Assembly (NCBI GenBank): GCA_015654475.1
Contig: JAATGV010000011.1
Span: 60,045-124,044, forward strand
Direction: 5' to 3'
DNA: 64,000 nt
DNA from: Actinomycetales bacterium
GTDB lineage: Bacteria; Actinomycetota; Actinomycetes; Actinomycetales; Microbacteriaceae
Shown one piece after another: positions 8,947 through 19,123 of the stretch. A program made the translations under genes and the position numbers. How positions within the stretch are numbered: position 1 is the first letter of the stretch; each line of letters begins with the position of its first letter. The notes below the pieces were generated by a model. That model did not search any database. It had not been told where the DNA came from and saw only the letters and a program-made list of their open reading frames with translations.

Positions 8947-10569
8947 GTGAAGTTCACGCGTATCACTGCCGGAGTTGCCGTAGTTGCCGCGAGCGCACTG
9001 GTTTTAACCGGTTGCGCTGGTGGTTCTGCCGCTTCTTCTTCGGCACCGGTCGGTAACCCCGCCGCCATTATTACGACGAACGGTTCTGAACCACAGAACC
9101 CACTAATCCCCACCAACACAAACGAGACCGGTGGTGGCAAGATCATCGACAACTTGTTCGCTGGTCTTATTTATTACGACGCAACCGGAAAGCCGGTTAA
9201 CGACGTCGCCGAGTCGATCACTGCGGAAGATGCCGCGCACTACACGATCAAGATCAAGCCTGGCCTGAAATTCACCAACGGCGAAGAGGTCACCTCAAAG
9301 AACTTCGTCGATGCGTGGAACTACGGTGCTGCTCTCGACAACGCACAGTTGAACAGCTACTTCTTCGAAGACATCGAGGGCTTCAGCTACGACAAGAACG
9401 TTGCGAAGCTTCCTGGTCTCGTAATTGTTGACGATCAGACTTTCACCGTTACGCTCAGCCACGACGCATCTGACTTCCCGCTGCGCCTGGGCTACTCGGC
9501 GTTCTACCCACTGCCTTCGGTCGCATTCGACGACCTCAAGGCATTCGGCCAGAACCCGATCGGCAACGGCCCATACAAGCTGGCGTCTGACACGGCATGG
9601 CAGCATGACGTTCAGATCGATCTCGTCAAGAATGATGACTACACCGGCGGCCGCCAGGCCAAGAATGGTGGGGTGACGATCAAGTTCTACCAGGACGAGA
9701 ACGCCGCATACTCCGACCTCCTTGCCAACAACGTCGACGTGATTGACAACATCCCGGCTACGAGCCTCTCGTCCTTCGAGTCTGACTTGGGCGACCGTGC
9801 AGTCAACCAGCCTGCTGCCATCTTCCAGTCGTTTACCATTCCTGCGCGCCTTGCGCATTTCGGAAACGACGAAGAAGGCAAGCTGCGTCGTCAGGCATTG
9901 TCGCTGTCCATCAACAGGGAGCAGATCACCGACGTCATCTTCAATGGGACGCGCACACCAGCTTCAGACTTCACGTCACCTGTGATCGATGGCTGGTCGG
10001 ATTCGCTGGCAGGAGCCGATGTTTTGGGCTACGACGCCGATAAGGCGAAGGATCTGTGGGCCCAGGCAGACGCTATCAGCCCATGGTCTGGCACCTTCAA
10101 GATCGCGTACAACTCTGACGGCGGCCACAAGGAGTGGGTCGACGCGGTCATCAACTCGATCAAGAACACGCTCGGCATCGATGCAGAGGGCGACGCCTTC
10201 GCGACGTTCGCTGACATCCGCACCAAGATCACCGATCGCACGATCGATGAGGCATTCCGCACCGGTTGGCAGGCAGACTACCCAGGCCTGTACAACTTCC
10301 TCGGCCCGCTATACGCGACCAATGCCGGTTCGAACGACGGTGACTACAGCAGTGCCGAGTTCGACGCTGCGTTGAAGTCGGGTATCTCGACCACTGATAC
10401 CGCGGCCGCGACGGCTGACTTCCAGAAGGCGCAGGAGATCCTGCTTACCGATCTCCCAGCTATCCCGCTGTGGTACTCGAACGTAACCGGTGGGTTCAGC
10501 GAGAACGTCCAGAACGTGCAGTTCGGATGGAACTCGGTGCCGCTGTACTACGAGATCACCAAGCAGTAG
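8947..10569 (+). CDS. oppA: Oligopeptide ABC transporter substrate-binding lipoprotein
   Basis: A 540-residue SBP_bac_5 family protein that captures peptides at the outer face of the membrane. The signal peptide ends in the lipobox LTGC. The GTG at 8947 is preferred over that at 8941 because the ribosome-binding site GAGAGG (8934-8939) then has a 7-base spacing. The family motif region ITAEDAAHYTIKIKPGLKF and the following NGEEVTSKNFVDAWNYG are typical. It heads an importer operon; a stem-loop separates it from oppB, as is common when the binding protein is made in excess. The substrate (peptide, possibly nickel or glutathione) cannot be told from sequence. Confidence 0.93.
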   Translation: MKFTRITAGVAVVAASALVLTGCAGGSAASSSAPVGNPAAIITTNGSEPQNPLIPTNTNETGGGKIIDNLFAGLIYYDATGKPVNDVAESITAEDAAHYTIKIKPGLKFTNGEEVTSKNFVDAWNYGAALDNAQLNSYFFEDIEGFSYDKNVAKLPGLVIVDDQTFTVTLSHDASDFPLRLGYSAFYPLPSVAFDDLKAFGQNPIGNGPYKLASDTAWQHDVQIDLVKNDDYTGGRQAKNGGVTIKFYQDENAAYSDLLANNVDVIDNIPATSLSSFESDLGDRAVNQPAAIFQSFTIPARLAHFGNDEEGKLRRQALSLSINREQITDVIFNGTRTPASDFTSPVIDGWSDSLAGADVLGYDADKAKDLWAQADAISPWSGTFKIAYNSDGGHKEWVDAVINSIKNTLGIDAEGDAFATFADIRTKITDRTIDEAFRTGWQADYPGLYNFLGPLYATNAGSNDGDYSSAEFDAALKSGISTTDTAAATADFQKAQEILLTDLPAIPLWYSNVTGGFSENVQNVQFGWNSVPLYYEITKQ

Positions 10570-10593
10570 TAAACATGGGTTAACACCCCGCCT

Positions 10594-10631
10594 GGTGCTG
10601 GGTGAATTGGTTCGCCGATTCGCCCAGCACC
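10594..10631 (+). terminator. Intercistronic stem-loop between oppA and oppB
   Basis: The 14-base arm at 10594-10607 (GGTGCTGGGTGAAT) pairs with ATTCGCCCAGCACC at 10618-10631, with one G-U pair and a 10-base loop. No T-run follows. It likely causes partial termination or 3'-end stabilisation of the oppA message. Confidence 0.6.
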
Positions 10632-10721
10632 ATTCCCATGTAAGAATGGGACTTGGTCTCACATCTCGTGGAAAGACAGCACTATGCCCCCCAAAGCCCG
10701 AATCCTGGACGGGTGCTCGGC

Positions 10722-11648
10722 ATGATCAGATATATTCTGCGCCGACTCCTTCAGGTCATTCCCGTTCTCCTCGGAACGACATTTCTGATCTACTACATGG
10801 TCTTCGCCATGCCAGGAGATCCACTGCTTACGTTGTTCGGCGACAAGACACCGAACCCGGCGCTACTCGAGCAGCTACGCGCCCAATACCATCTCGACCA
10901 GCCGTTCATCGTGCAATACCTGCTTTACCTTGGCGGGGCGCTACGCGGTGATTTCGGCACCAGTTACTCCGGCCAGGCCGTGAGCGAGATCCTCGCCCGT
11001 ACTTTCCCCGTGACCCTGCGGCTTGCCGTCATCGCCGTCGTGCTCGAACTCGTGCTCGCTGTCGTGATCGGCCTTGTCAGCGGTCTGCGCAAAGGCAAGT
11101 TCTTCGACAACATCAACTTGATCATCTCGCTCGTGTTGTTGTCTGTCCCCATCTTCGTTCTTGCATTCCTGGCGCAATACTTCATCGGCATCAAACTGGG
11201 CTGGGCCCGGCCGACGGTGAGTGGCAGCGCCCCATGGAGTGAGCTGCTGCTGCCTGGCATTGTGCTGGCTCTATCGTTGTATGCGACAAGCATGCGGCTC
11301 ACGCGCGCGTCGGTGATTACGACAATGAACCAGGATTTTGTTCGAACCGCGTACAGCAAGGGCCTGCCGAGGCGCCGGGTGATCCCGGTTCACGTCTTGC
11401 GCAATTCGCTGATCCCGACAATCACCAACGTCGGAACGGACTTCGGTGTGCTCATGGTCGGGGCGACCGTCACAGAGGGCATCTTCAACGTGCCCGGTGT
11501 GGGCAACGCCGTGTTCCAGGCGATTCGACACTCCCAGGGCCCGACCGTCGTCTCGTTTGTGACGGTCATGGTTCTCATCTACGTGTTCGTCAACCTCGGC
11601 GTTGACCTGCTGTATGCCCTACTTGACCCAAGGATCCGTTATGAGTGA
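10722..11648 (+). CDS. oppB: Peptide ABC transporter permease, DppB/OppB type
   Basis: A 308-residue inner-membrane permease. Start set at the ATG at 10722 (MIRYILRRLLQ), which gives the standard N-terminus; the frame is open further upstream. The first transmembrane segment is followed by MPGDPLLTLFG, as in the family, and the EAA loop region lies near GLPRRRVIPVHVLRNSLIP. The C-terminus LLYALLDPRIRYE is characteristic of DppB. Its stop overlaps the oppC start by 8 bases, indicating coupled translation. Confidence 0.92.
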   Translation: MIRYILRRLLQVIPVLLGTTFLIYYMVFAMPGDPLLTLFGDKTPNPALLEQLRAQYHLDQPFIVQYLLYLGGALRGDFGTSYSGQAVSEILARTFPVTLRLAVIAVVLELVLAVVIGLVSGLRKGKFFDNINLIISLVLLSVPIFVLAFLAQYFIGIKLGWARPTVSGSAPWSELLLPGIVLALSLYATSMRLTRASVITTMNQDFVRTAYSKGLPRRRVIPVHVLRNSLIPTITNVGTDFGVLMVGATVTEGIFNVPGVGNAVFQAIRHSQGPTVVSFVTVMVLIYVFVNLGVDLLYALLDPRIRYE

Positions 11649-12588
11649 TTACCTGACACGTAACGACCATTTCGTCGCACCCGATGCTGATCATTCGATC
11701 GGCGAGGTCGACGCGGTGGCCGTCTCCGACAAAGTCAGCAACCTGTGGCTCGACACGTGGCGCGATATTCGTAAGCGCGTGCTGTTCTGGGTATCCGCCG
11801 TCGTCGTGCTGCTCATCGTGATTGTGGCGCTGTTTCCCGGTCTGTTCACGCAGGTCAATCCCACCAAGTGCGTTCTCGACTTCAGCAACGCCGGGCCGGC
11901 CGTCGGGCATCCATTCGGCTATGACAAACAGGGCTGTGATGTATTCTCTCGCGTTATCCACGGCACTAATGCATCGCTGAGTGTTGGTTTGCTCACCGTG
12001 CTGATCTCCACGGTCGTCGGTGTCACCTTCGGTGCGCTTGGTGGATTCTACGGAAAGTGGATCGACGCAGTCCTGTCGCGCGTAGGCGACATTTTCTTCT
12101 CGATTCCTTACATTCTCGCCGCCGTGGTGATCATGTCCGTGTTCTCGCAATACCGCAATGTGCTCATGGTTGCGGTGGCGATCGGTGGATTCGCGTGGCC
12201 GGGTGTTGCCCGGGTGCTGCGATCCGAGATTCTGCGCGTCAAGAACGCCGACTTTGTGACGGCGTCGACAGCGTTGGGCCGATCTCGGGTCAAGACGCTG
12301 TTCTTGCATGTCCTTCCCAACTCGATTGCACCGCTGATCGTGCTGACGACGCTTTCGCTTGGTGGCGCGATCGTCGCCGAAGCGACCCTGTCGTTCCTCG
12401 GCGTCGGCCTGCCGGGCACCACGATGTCATGGGGCAACGACATCTCGGCCGCCCAGTCAGACATCCGCACGAACCCGATGACTCTGATCTATCCGTCAAT
12501 GGCATTGACGATTACCGTTCTTGCGTTCATCATGCTTGGCGAAGTTCTTCGTGATGCGCTCGATCCGCAAGCGAGGGCCGCACGATGA
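11641..12588 (+). CDS. oppC: Peptide ABC transporter permease, DppC/OppC type
   Basis: A 315-residue permease starting at the ATG at 11641, within the end of oppB. After a ~40-residue hydrophilic N-terminus there is a first transmembrane segment, then a periplasmic stretch, then the conserved HPFGYDKQGCDVFSRVIHG. The cytoplasmic EAA loop is seen in ALGRSRVKTLFLHVLPNSIAP, and the C-terminus LRDALDPQARAAR is typical. It pairs with OppB to form the translocation channel. Its stop overlaps the next start (ATGA). Confidence 0.93.
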   Translation: MSDYLTRNDHFVAPDADHSIGEVDAVAVSDKVSNLWLDTWRDIRKRVLFWVSAVVVLLIVIVALFPGLFTQVNPTKCVLDFSNAGPAVGHPFGYDKQGCDVFSRVIHGTNASLSVGLLTVLISTVVGVTFGALGGFYGKWIDAVLSRVGDIFFSIPYILAAVVIMSVFSQYRNVLMVAVAIGGFAWPGVARVLRSEILRVKNADFVTASTALGRSRVKTLFLHVLPNSIAPLIVLTTLSLGGAIVAEATLSFLGVGLPGTTMSWGNDISAAQSDIRTNPMTLIYPSMALTITVLAFIMLGEVLRDALDPQARAAR

Positions 12589-14264
12589 GCAAACCCATTT
12601 TGAGCGTTCGCGACTTGCGGGTCGCGTTCGGCAATAAGAAGGCACCGGTTGAGGCGCTGCACGGCGTGAGCCTCGACATCTGGCCTGGCGAGACTGTTGC
12701 TATTGTCGGCGAGTCTGGCTCGGGCAAGTCGACGACGGCTTCGGCGATCATCAATCTGTTACCGGGCAGCGGTCGCATTACCGGCGGATCTGTCTGGTTC
12801 GATGACGTGGATGTTTCTTCCCTGTCGCGCGCGGAGATCGAAAGCCTGCGTGGCAAAGGCATCGGCTTTGTGCCACAAGACCCGATGGCCAGCCTCAACC
12901 CTGTGTGGAGCGTCGGCTTTCAGGTTGCCGAGGCCGTCAAGGCCAATGGCGTCGCGACCACGAAAAAGGAGGTGCGCGAGCGCACCATCCAGGTGCTGCG
13001 CGACGCAGGCCTTTCCGACGCGGAGCAGCGGCTCAAGCAGTTCCCGCACCAGTTCTCGGGCGGCATGAAGCAACGCGCGTTGATCGCGATGGCGCTCGCG
13101 GCCAACCCGAAGCTGCTCATTGCCGACGAACCGACGAGTGCGCTCGATGTCACCGTCCAGCGCGTCATTCTCGACTTCTTGAGCTCCATGACCCGCGAAA
13201 CGCAGACCGCTGTGCTGTTGATCACCCACGATCTCGGCCTTGCAGCCGAACGGGCTGAGCGCGTGATTGTGATGTATCGCGGTGAGATCGTCGAGGCCGG
13301 TCCAAGTCTTGAGATTCTTCAGAACCCCATTCACCCCTACACGAAACGACTTGTCGCGGCCGCCCCGAGCCTTGCGTCGCGCCGGATCGAGTCGGCGGTT
13401 GTGGAAGGGCGATCGGCGGTTGACGCGGGCGCTACCGTATCGGAGAGCGTGCCGGCTCATGCAGCCGAGGTCGTTCCCGCCATCGAGATTCGTGATCTCA
13501 CCAAGGTGTATCCGATTCGGTCGGGTGTGTTCTCGTCGGTGGACTTCACGGCAGTCGATCATGCCAGTTTTGTGGTGCCGCGCGGCACCACAATGGCGCT
13601 GGTCGGTGAGTCGGGTTCAGGCAAGTCCACCATCGCCAAACTCATTCTCAAGCTCGAAGCGCCAACAAGCGGCTCGATCCAGATCAATGGCGCAGATACC
13701 ACGAACGATTTGGGCAGTCGCGACGCTTTGAGACTGCGCAGGCTCATGCAACCCGTCTTCCAGGACCCCTACGGGTCGCTTGACCCGTTGCGCAGCATCG
13801 AGTCGATTGTGAGCGAGCCGCTCGTGGTGCATCAGGTCGGCGACCACAAGTCGCGCCACGACCGCGTCAGCGAATTGTTGGACCAGGTCTCGTTAGGCCG
13901 CGGTATCGCCCATCGCTACCCGAATGAGCTCTCGGGAGGGCAGCGCCAACGCGTCGCCATTGCTCGTGCCCTTGCACTCAAGCCCGAAATCATCGTGCTC
14001 GATGAGGCAGTCTCGGCGCTTGACGTGCTCGTCCAAGACCAGGTGTTGCGACTCTTGACCGAGTTGCAGACAGAACTCGGCTTGACCTACCTCTTCATCA
14101 CCCACGATCTTGCAGTGGTTCGGGTTGCTGCAGACCATGTGTCTGTCATGGAGAAAGGCAAGATCGTGGAGTCCGGCACGGTGGACGAGATCTTCGCGAA
14201 CCCAAGCCAGGAGTACACGCGCAAACTGCTCGATGCGATCCCGGGCGCCAATTTATTGGCATGA
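12585..14264 (+). CDS. oppDF: Fused double ATPase of peptide ABC transporter (OppD-OppF)
   Basis: A 559-residue protein with two complete ABC domains in one chain. The first has Walker A GESGSGKST (42-50), signature FSGGMKQR and Walker B LLIADEPTS. The second, after a linker at about 265-295, has Walker A GESGSGKST, signature LSGGQRQR and Walker B IIVLDEAVS. Both have the peptide-transporter C-terminal motif (NPIHPYTKRL, NPSQEYTRKL). The ATG overlaps the oppC stop (ATGA). Such fusions are common in Actinobacteria. Confidence 0.94.
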   Translation: MSKPILSVRDLRVAFGNKKAPVEALHGVSLDIWPGETVAIVGESGSGKSTTASAIINLLPGSGRITGGSVWFDDVDVSSLSRAEIESLRGKGIGFVPQDPMASLNPVWSVGFQVAEAVKANGVATTKKEVRERTIQVLRDAGLSDAEQRLKQFPHQFSGGMKQRALIAMALAANPKLLIADEPTSALDVTVQRVILDFLSSMTRETQTAVLLITHDLGLAAERAERVIVMYRGEIVEAGPSLEILQNPIHPYTKRLVAAAPSLASRRIESAVVEGRSAVDAGATVSESVPAHAAEVVPAIEIRDLTKVYPIRSGVFSSVDFTAVDHASFVVPRGTTMALVGESGSGKSTIAKLILKLEAPTSGSIQINGADTTNDLGSRDALRLRRLMQPVFQDPYGSLDPLRSIESIVSEPLVVHQVGDHKSRHDRVSELLDQVSLGRGIAHRYPNELSGGQRQRVAIARALALKPEIIVLDEAVSALDVLVQDQVLRLLTELQTELGLTYLFITHDLAVVRVAADHVSVMEKGKIVESGTVDEIFANPSQEYTRKLLDAIPGANLLA

Positions 14265-14815
14265 CAGCACCGCGTACCTTTCGTCCGCTGGCAAGCATGC
14301 TCTCGGCGGGTGTCACGGCACTTGTCGCGATTGTCGTCGTTGTTGACGCATTTGTGCGTTTCGGCGTTGCCGCTTCAGTGTGGATCGGCCCGGTCGGATT
14401 GGTTGCCTGGCTGATTTGTGTTCCGCTGGGCGCGTCATCGCTGCGGGTCGACGATGGTGGCGTGCGGGTGCAGAACGGTGCGCGCGTCTGGGATGTGCCG
14501 TGGGGTGCTGTGGCGAAACTTCGGTGGGACTACCAACTGCACATCGATCTTGTCGATGGGAGAACGGTGGTGCCCTGGGGCGGTCCAGAAGCAAAACGTC
14601 GTCGCCCGCTTCGCGACCAGAACGCCAATCACACGCCCAAAGGGTCCGTTCTTCTGGATGACTTCACGCAGATTCGCGAACGCGCCTTGGGGGAGGCGCG
14701 CCTCGATTCTGGGGGCGTCGAGGCCCCAGCCACTCGGTGGTCTTTCCCGTTATTGGCCGTTGGGGGAGTGCTTGCGCTTGCCTCGTTTGCGAGCCTATTC
14801 GCCCTGATTATTTAG
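14261..14815 (+). CDS. PH-domain-like membrane protein
   Basis: 184 residues. Two N-terminal transmembrane segments (about 12-30 and 36-56) are followed by a beta-rich segment resembling a bacterial PH domain (LRVDDGGVRVQNGARVWDVPW), then a basic stretch and one C-terminal transmembrane segment (about 160-183). The ATG overlaps the oppDF stop (ATGA), so it is co-translated with the importer, but no functional link is known. Comparable small PH-domain membrane proteins of unknown role are widespread in Actinobacteria. Confidence 0.7.
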   Translation: MTAPRTFRPLASMLSAGVTALVAIVVVVDAFVRFGVAASVWIGPVGLVAWLICVPLGASSLRVDDGGVRVQNGARVWDVPWGAVAKLRWDYQLHIDLVDGRTVVPWGGPEAKRRRPLRDQNANHTPKGSVLLDDFTQIRERALGEARLDSGGVEAPATRWSFPLLAVGGVLALASFASLFALII

Positions 14816-14910
14816 GTCCATCTGTGCCCTGCTCCCGTATCTGCGCCTAATGCACTACAATTGGTCGGTGGCACTCGCCACCACTTCTTCTATTCTCTGA
14901 GGTAATACCC

Positions 14911-16812
14911 ATGGCTCTTGCACGTCGTGAAGACCTGCGAAACGTCGCGATCGTCGCCCACGTCGATCACGGTAAAACAACGCTTGTCGATGCAATGCTC
15001 AAGCAGACCAACTCTTTTGATGCCCACGCGCAGGTCGAAGACCGTGTTATGGACTCGAACGATCTCGAGCGCGAGAAGGGCATCACCATTCTCGCCAAGA
15101 ACACCACAATCTTTTACAAGGGTGCGGCGGCCGAAGGCAAAGAGATCACCATCAATGTGATCGACACCCCGGGGCACGCCGACTTTGGCGGCGAAGTCGA
15201 GCGCGGTCTGTCCATGGTCGACGGCGTTGTGCTGCTTGTGGACGCGTCGGAGGGCCCGCTGCCCCAGACCCGCTTCGTTCTGCGCAAAGCTTTGACGGCC
15301 AAGCTGCCCGTCATCCTTCTCGTCAACAAGACCGACCGTCCAGACGCTCGTATCGACGAGGTCGTGGCCGAGGCTCAAGACCTGTTGCTCGGCTTGGCCG
15401 GTGACCTCGCCGATGAGGTTCCCGATCTGGATGTCGACTCGATTCTTGATGTTCCTGTCGTGTATGCGTCTGGCCGGGCAGGTGCGGCCAGTTGGAACAA
15501 GCCAGAGAATGGAACGCTTCCAGACAACGCCGACCTCGAACCGCTGTTCGAGGCCATCATGAAGCACATCCCTGCGCCGGTGTATGACGATGAGTGGCCT
15601 CTACAGGCGCACGTCACCAACCTCGACGCATCCAACTTCCTCGGCCGCCTCGGCCTTGTTCGCGTGTTCAACGGCACGCTGCGCAAGGGCCAGCAGGTGG
15701 CGCTGATTCGCAACGACGGAACGAGCGAGACGGTGAAGATCACCGAGCTGCTCAAGACTGTTGCCTTGACTCGTGTTCCCGCTGAGTCTGCCGGGCCAGG
15801 TGAGATCGTCGCCATCGCCGGTATCTCTGACATCATGATCGGCGAGACGATCACCGACCCAGCCGACCCGCGTCCCCTGCCTCCGATCACGGTCGACGAT
15901 CCTGCGATCTCGATGACCGTTGGCATCAACACGTCACCGCTTGCCGGACGTGTGAAGGGCTCAAAGGTTACCGCGCGCATGGTCAAAGATCGCCTCGATC
16001 GCGAACTGGTCGGAAACGTCTCGATCAAGGTTCTGCCAACCGAACGTCCCGATACCTGGGAGGTGCAGGGTCGCGGCGAACTCGCCCTCGCCATCCTGGT
16101 CGAGGAGATGCGTCGCGAAGGCTACGAGCTCACGGTCGGCAAGCCTCAGGTCGTTACCCGCGAGGTCGACGGTCATGTGCACGAGCCGGTCGAGCGGATG
16201 ACCATTGACGTGCCAGAGGAGTTCCTTGGTGCCGTTACCCAGCTGATGGCCGCACGTAAGGGCCGCATGGAGGGCATGAGCAACCATGGCACCGGATGGG
16301 TGCGCATGGAGTTCTTGGTCCCGTCTCGCGGCCTGATCGGGTTCCGCACCCAGTTCCTGACCGACACAAAAGGCACTGGCATCGCGAATGCCATCTTTGA
16401 GGGCTACGAGCGCTGGGCCGGGCCAATTACTACCCGAATCAACGGTTCCATCGTCGCCGATCGCGCAGGCGTGGTCACGCCGTTTGCCATGGTTGCGTTG
16501 CAGGAGCGGATGTCGTTCTTCGTCGAGCCGACCCAAGAAGTGTATGAAGGCATGGTCATTGGTGAGAATTCTCGCGCCGAGGACATGGACGTGAACATCA
16601 CTCGCGAAAAGCAGCTCACGAATATGCGCTCTGCGTCGGCCGACAACTTCGAGAAGATGACGCCGCCTCGCCGCCTCACTTTGGAAGAGTCGCTTGAGTT
16701 TTCCCGAGACGATGAGTGTGTCGAGGTGACGCCAGAGGCGATCCGCATTCGCAAGGTGATTCTGAATGCGAACGACCGCGCCAAGGTGGCTTCGCGCAAC
16801 CGCAAGAACTAG
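14911..16812 (+). CDS. typA: Ribosome-associated GTPase TypA/BipA
   Basis: A 633-residue translational GTPase that binds the ribosome and supports assembly and growth under stress. G1 is HVDHGKTT (about 18-25), G2 region [10 protein letters not shown]3 [12 protein letters not shown]4 NKTD. The EF-Tu-like domain 2, EF-G-like domains and the TypA-specific C-terminal domain are all present and full length. The ATG at 14911 is preceded by TGAGGTAATACCC, a good ribosome-binding site. A small hairpin (GGTGGC/GCCACC, about 14865-14882) lies in the leader. Confidence 0.97.
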   Translation: MALARREDLRNVAIVAHVDHGKTTLVDAMLKQTNSFDAHAQVEDRVMDSNDLEREKGITILAKNTTIFYKGAAAEGKEITINVIDTPGHADFGGEVERGLSMVDGVVLLVDASEGPLPQTRFVLRKALTAKLPVILLVNKTDRPDARIDEVVAEAQDLLLGLAGDLADEVPDLDVDSILDVPVVYASGRAGAASWNKPENGTLPDNADLEPLFEAIMKHIPAPVYDDEWPLQAHVTNLDASNFLGRLGLVRVFNGTLRKGQQVALIRNDGTSETVKITELLKTVALTRVPAESAGPGEIVAIAGISDIMIGETITDPADPRPLPPITVDDPAISMTVGINTSPLAGRVKGSKVTARMVKDRLDRELVGNVSIKVLPTERPDTWEVQGRGELALAILVEEMRREGYELTVGKPQVVTREVDGHVHEPVERMTIDVPEEFLGAVTQLMAARKGRMEGMSNHGTGWVRMEFLVPSRGLIGFRTQFLTDTKGTGIANAIFEGYERWAGPITTRINGSIVADRAGVVTPFAMVALQERMSFFVEPTQEVYEGMVIGENSRAEDMDVNITREKQLTNMRSASADNFEKMTPPRRLTLEESLEFSRDDECVEVTPEAIRIRKVILNANDRAKVASRNRKN

Positions 16813-16840
16813 ATTGGTTCTGGGTTTGGTGCGCCCCAAC

Positions 16841-16896
16841 GACGGCTAAATTGGGGGTTCGAGGCGCTATACGCATATAGTGCCTCCTCAGCCGTC
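16841..16896. terminator. Nested hairpin between convergent typA and subtilase genes
   Basis: The inner stem AGGCGCTATA (16862-16871) pairs with TATAGTGCCT (16876-16885) around CGCA. The outer arms GACGGCT (16841-16847) and AGCCGTC (16890-16896) also pair. It lies 29 bases after typA and 25 bases from the subtilase stop, so it is probably a bidirectional terminator. Confidence 0.6.
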
Positions 16897-16920
16897 ACTG
16901 GGGCAGCACCCCACGATAAA

Positions 16921-18966
16921 CTATTTCGCCTTGACCTTCTTGGCGGCGAGAATCGTCTTCGACACGGTCGTGTAACCTGTCTTCTTCGCGGTCACCTTCA
17001 CCGTGATGCGCTTGCCCTTGTCTTTTGACGTGAGTTTGTATGTGGTCTTGACCGCAGCGTTGATCGCCTTGCCGTTGCGGTACCAGCGAATGCTGACTTT
17101 CGCCTTGGGTGTCCAGGTTCCGGCCGTAACCTTCAGCTTTTTGCCGACCTTCGTTTTGCCGGAGACCTTTGGCGCTTTCTTGTTTACGATTGTGCCTTTC
17201 GCAACCTCCTTCGCGGAACTCGTGAGCGTGAGGGTTGATCCACCAACTTTGCCTACGATTGAAACGGTTATTTTATTACCCAAATCCGCGGCGACGGGGA
17301 TGTAAGTGGGTTTTGATGCTCCGGTGATAGGGCGGCCATTGCGATACCACTTGTAAGTGTGCGTGTTGGACGTCCAACCGGAGCTTGACATCGTAAGTGT
17401 CTGGCCTACGCGGCTATCACCATTGACACTCGGAAAAAGCTTGACGGCATTGGCGGCGTTTGCGATTCCTGCCCCGCACAGAGCGGGTTCACAGTAGTAG
17501 TAACTTGAGGAGCCAATGTCCGCAAATGAAGCATTGTATGGAAAATCTGTTGAGGTTGCGATCAGAATATCTGCGATCTGTGTCCCATTGAGCGTGGGGT
17601 CGAGGGATTTAAGTAGCGCGACGATGCCAGAAACATGCGGTGTGGCCATGCTCGTTCCCTGATAACTGGCGTAGGTCCAAGAGCTCGTCGCCGTTGTGGT
17701 TCCTCCATTTACTGTGGAGAGGATAAGGGACCCTGTCGTGTCGTTGTAGCGCCAGGACCCGCCACCGGGTGCGGCGATTGTGACGGCACTCGTGGTTGAC
17801 CCATGATTGCTATAACCTGCGAGGGAGCCGTCGTCCGTTGACGCGGCTACACGCACAACATTTGCGCAGTTTGCGGGGGACGAATTAGAGAGAAATGTGG
17901 CCCCGTTTCCCGTTGCTGCGACGACAACACTGCCCGCATCTGTTGCAGCCTCTATCGCGGCATTGAGAGCCGTTGTACATTTGCCCTGACTGCCCAGGGA
18001 CATATTGATTACATCAGCAGGATGGGTGTTGATTGGGGCACCCGCGACCGGGAGGCCCGACGACCACGTGATGGCGGCAATAACGTCGGTGAGGGCGCCG
18101 CCACATCCACCGATAGCACGAACCGCCTCGATGGAAGAATTTGGTGCAACTCCGGCCACCCCCTGGCCGTTGTCCTTGACCGCTGCAGCAATTCCAGCGA
18201 CGTGAGTGCCGTGCCATGAAGAGCTATCGCCAGTTTCCGCGCAATAGTCCCCGGGATCAGTGGGGTTTGAATCCCAGTTATCGCCATCTCTGCTATACAC
18301 GTCGTCGTTCGACACGTGATGATCAGTGACAAAATCGTATCCGTAGGGTGTTTTTCCACTCATCAGAATGTTGCTTTTTAAATCAGGGTGCAAGGTGATG
18401 CCTGTGTCGATAATTGCAATGACAACTCCCTTGCCTGTCGACTTGCTCCAGGCACCTTCGGCATTAACGCCGAAGGAACTCCCAGTCGTGATGTTCCACA
18501 GGCTTGCATACCGAGTGTCATTTGTCTTGAGTGCGGACACTAGCCGGTTCGGCTCGACCGTCACCACATCCGGTTGGGACTCCAGTGTCGCCACAAATTC
18601 TTCCTGAACCGCAGCAGAGACGCCATTCTCCAATTGCACTGCCGCAATGTCTCCGCTAACAAGCTTCGCAGATGCAATAGCCACACCATTGTCGACCGAA
18701 TTGATAGCTTCAACCGCGTCAGTATTCACCTCTGACCGAGTTGGTGCAGTTCCATCCGAATAGGTCACAATGTATGAGTTGGCAATAATGCTCGGGTCAG
18801 ACGTAGAGCCGCTCGCTGGATCAGGTAGAAGTTTACTCGCCGACAGGATCGAATCATCTGCCTGTGGCCATTGATCACTGGCGGCAGTCGCGGTCATCGG
18901 CGGAGTCAAAAAACTCATGATGACTGCCATTATGGCAATAGAGCTAAACCCGGATGAAACTCGCAC
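16921..18966 (-). CDS. Secreted subtilisin-like serine protease with C-terminal wall-type repeats
   Basis: A 681-residue S8 peptidase. GTG start at 18966 with AGGGAG a few bases upstream. A signal peptide (about 1-29) is followed by an inhibitor-I9-type propeptide region and the catalytic triad: Asp in AIIDTGITLHPD, His in WHGTHVAGIAA, Ser in GTSMATPHVSG. The C-terminal ~175 residues hold two repeats of the actinobacterial type (GKKLKVTAGTW ... IRWYRNGKAI ... DKGKRITVKV), thought to act in cell-wall or surface interaction. No LPXTG is present. It is monocistronic and convergent with typA. Confidence 0.93.
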   Translation of the reverse strand: MRVSSGFSSIAIMAVIMSFLTPPMTATAASDQWPQADDSILSASKLLPDPASGSTSDPSIIANSYIVTYSDGTAPTRSEVNTDAVEAINSVDNGVAIASAKLVSGDIAAVQLENGVSAAVQEEFVATLESQPDVVTVEPNRLVSALKTNDTRYASLWNITTGSSFGVNAEGAWSKSTGKGVVIAIIDTGITLHPDLKSNILMSGKTPYGYDFVTDHHVSNDDVYSRDGDNWDSNPTDPGDYCAETGDSSSWHGTHVAGIAAAVKDNGQGVAGVAPNSSIEAVRAIGGCGGALTDVIAAITWSSGLPVAGAPINTHPADVINMSLGSQGKCTTALNAAIEAATDAGSVVVAATGNGATFLSNSSPANCANVVRVAASTDDGSLAGYSNHGSTTSAVTIAAPGGGSWRYNDTTGSLILSTVNGGTTTATSSWTYASYQGTSMATPHVSGIVALLKSLDPTLNGTQIADILIATSTDFPYNASFADIGSSSYYYCEPALCGAGIANAANAVKLFPSVNGDSRVGQTLTMSSSGWTSNTHTYKWYRNGRPITGASKPTYIPVAADLGNKITVSIVGKVGGSTLTLTSSAKEVAKGTIVNKKAPKVSGKTKVGKKLKVTAGTWTPKAKVSIRWYRNGKAINAAVKTTYKLTSKDKGKRITVKVTAKKTGYTTVSKTILAAKKVKAK

Positions 18967-19123
18967 TAGTTCTCCCTTAAGTATGGGCTAAACCCCGTGC
19001 CAGTAATCCTATACGCGCAGCGTTGAGAACACGTATGCCTATCTACGCTCGACGCGATCGAACATGAGCAACCTAAGACGGGCTGTCGCATAGAGTGAAC
19101 GGTTCAGCAATTTTCGTCCTGCG

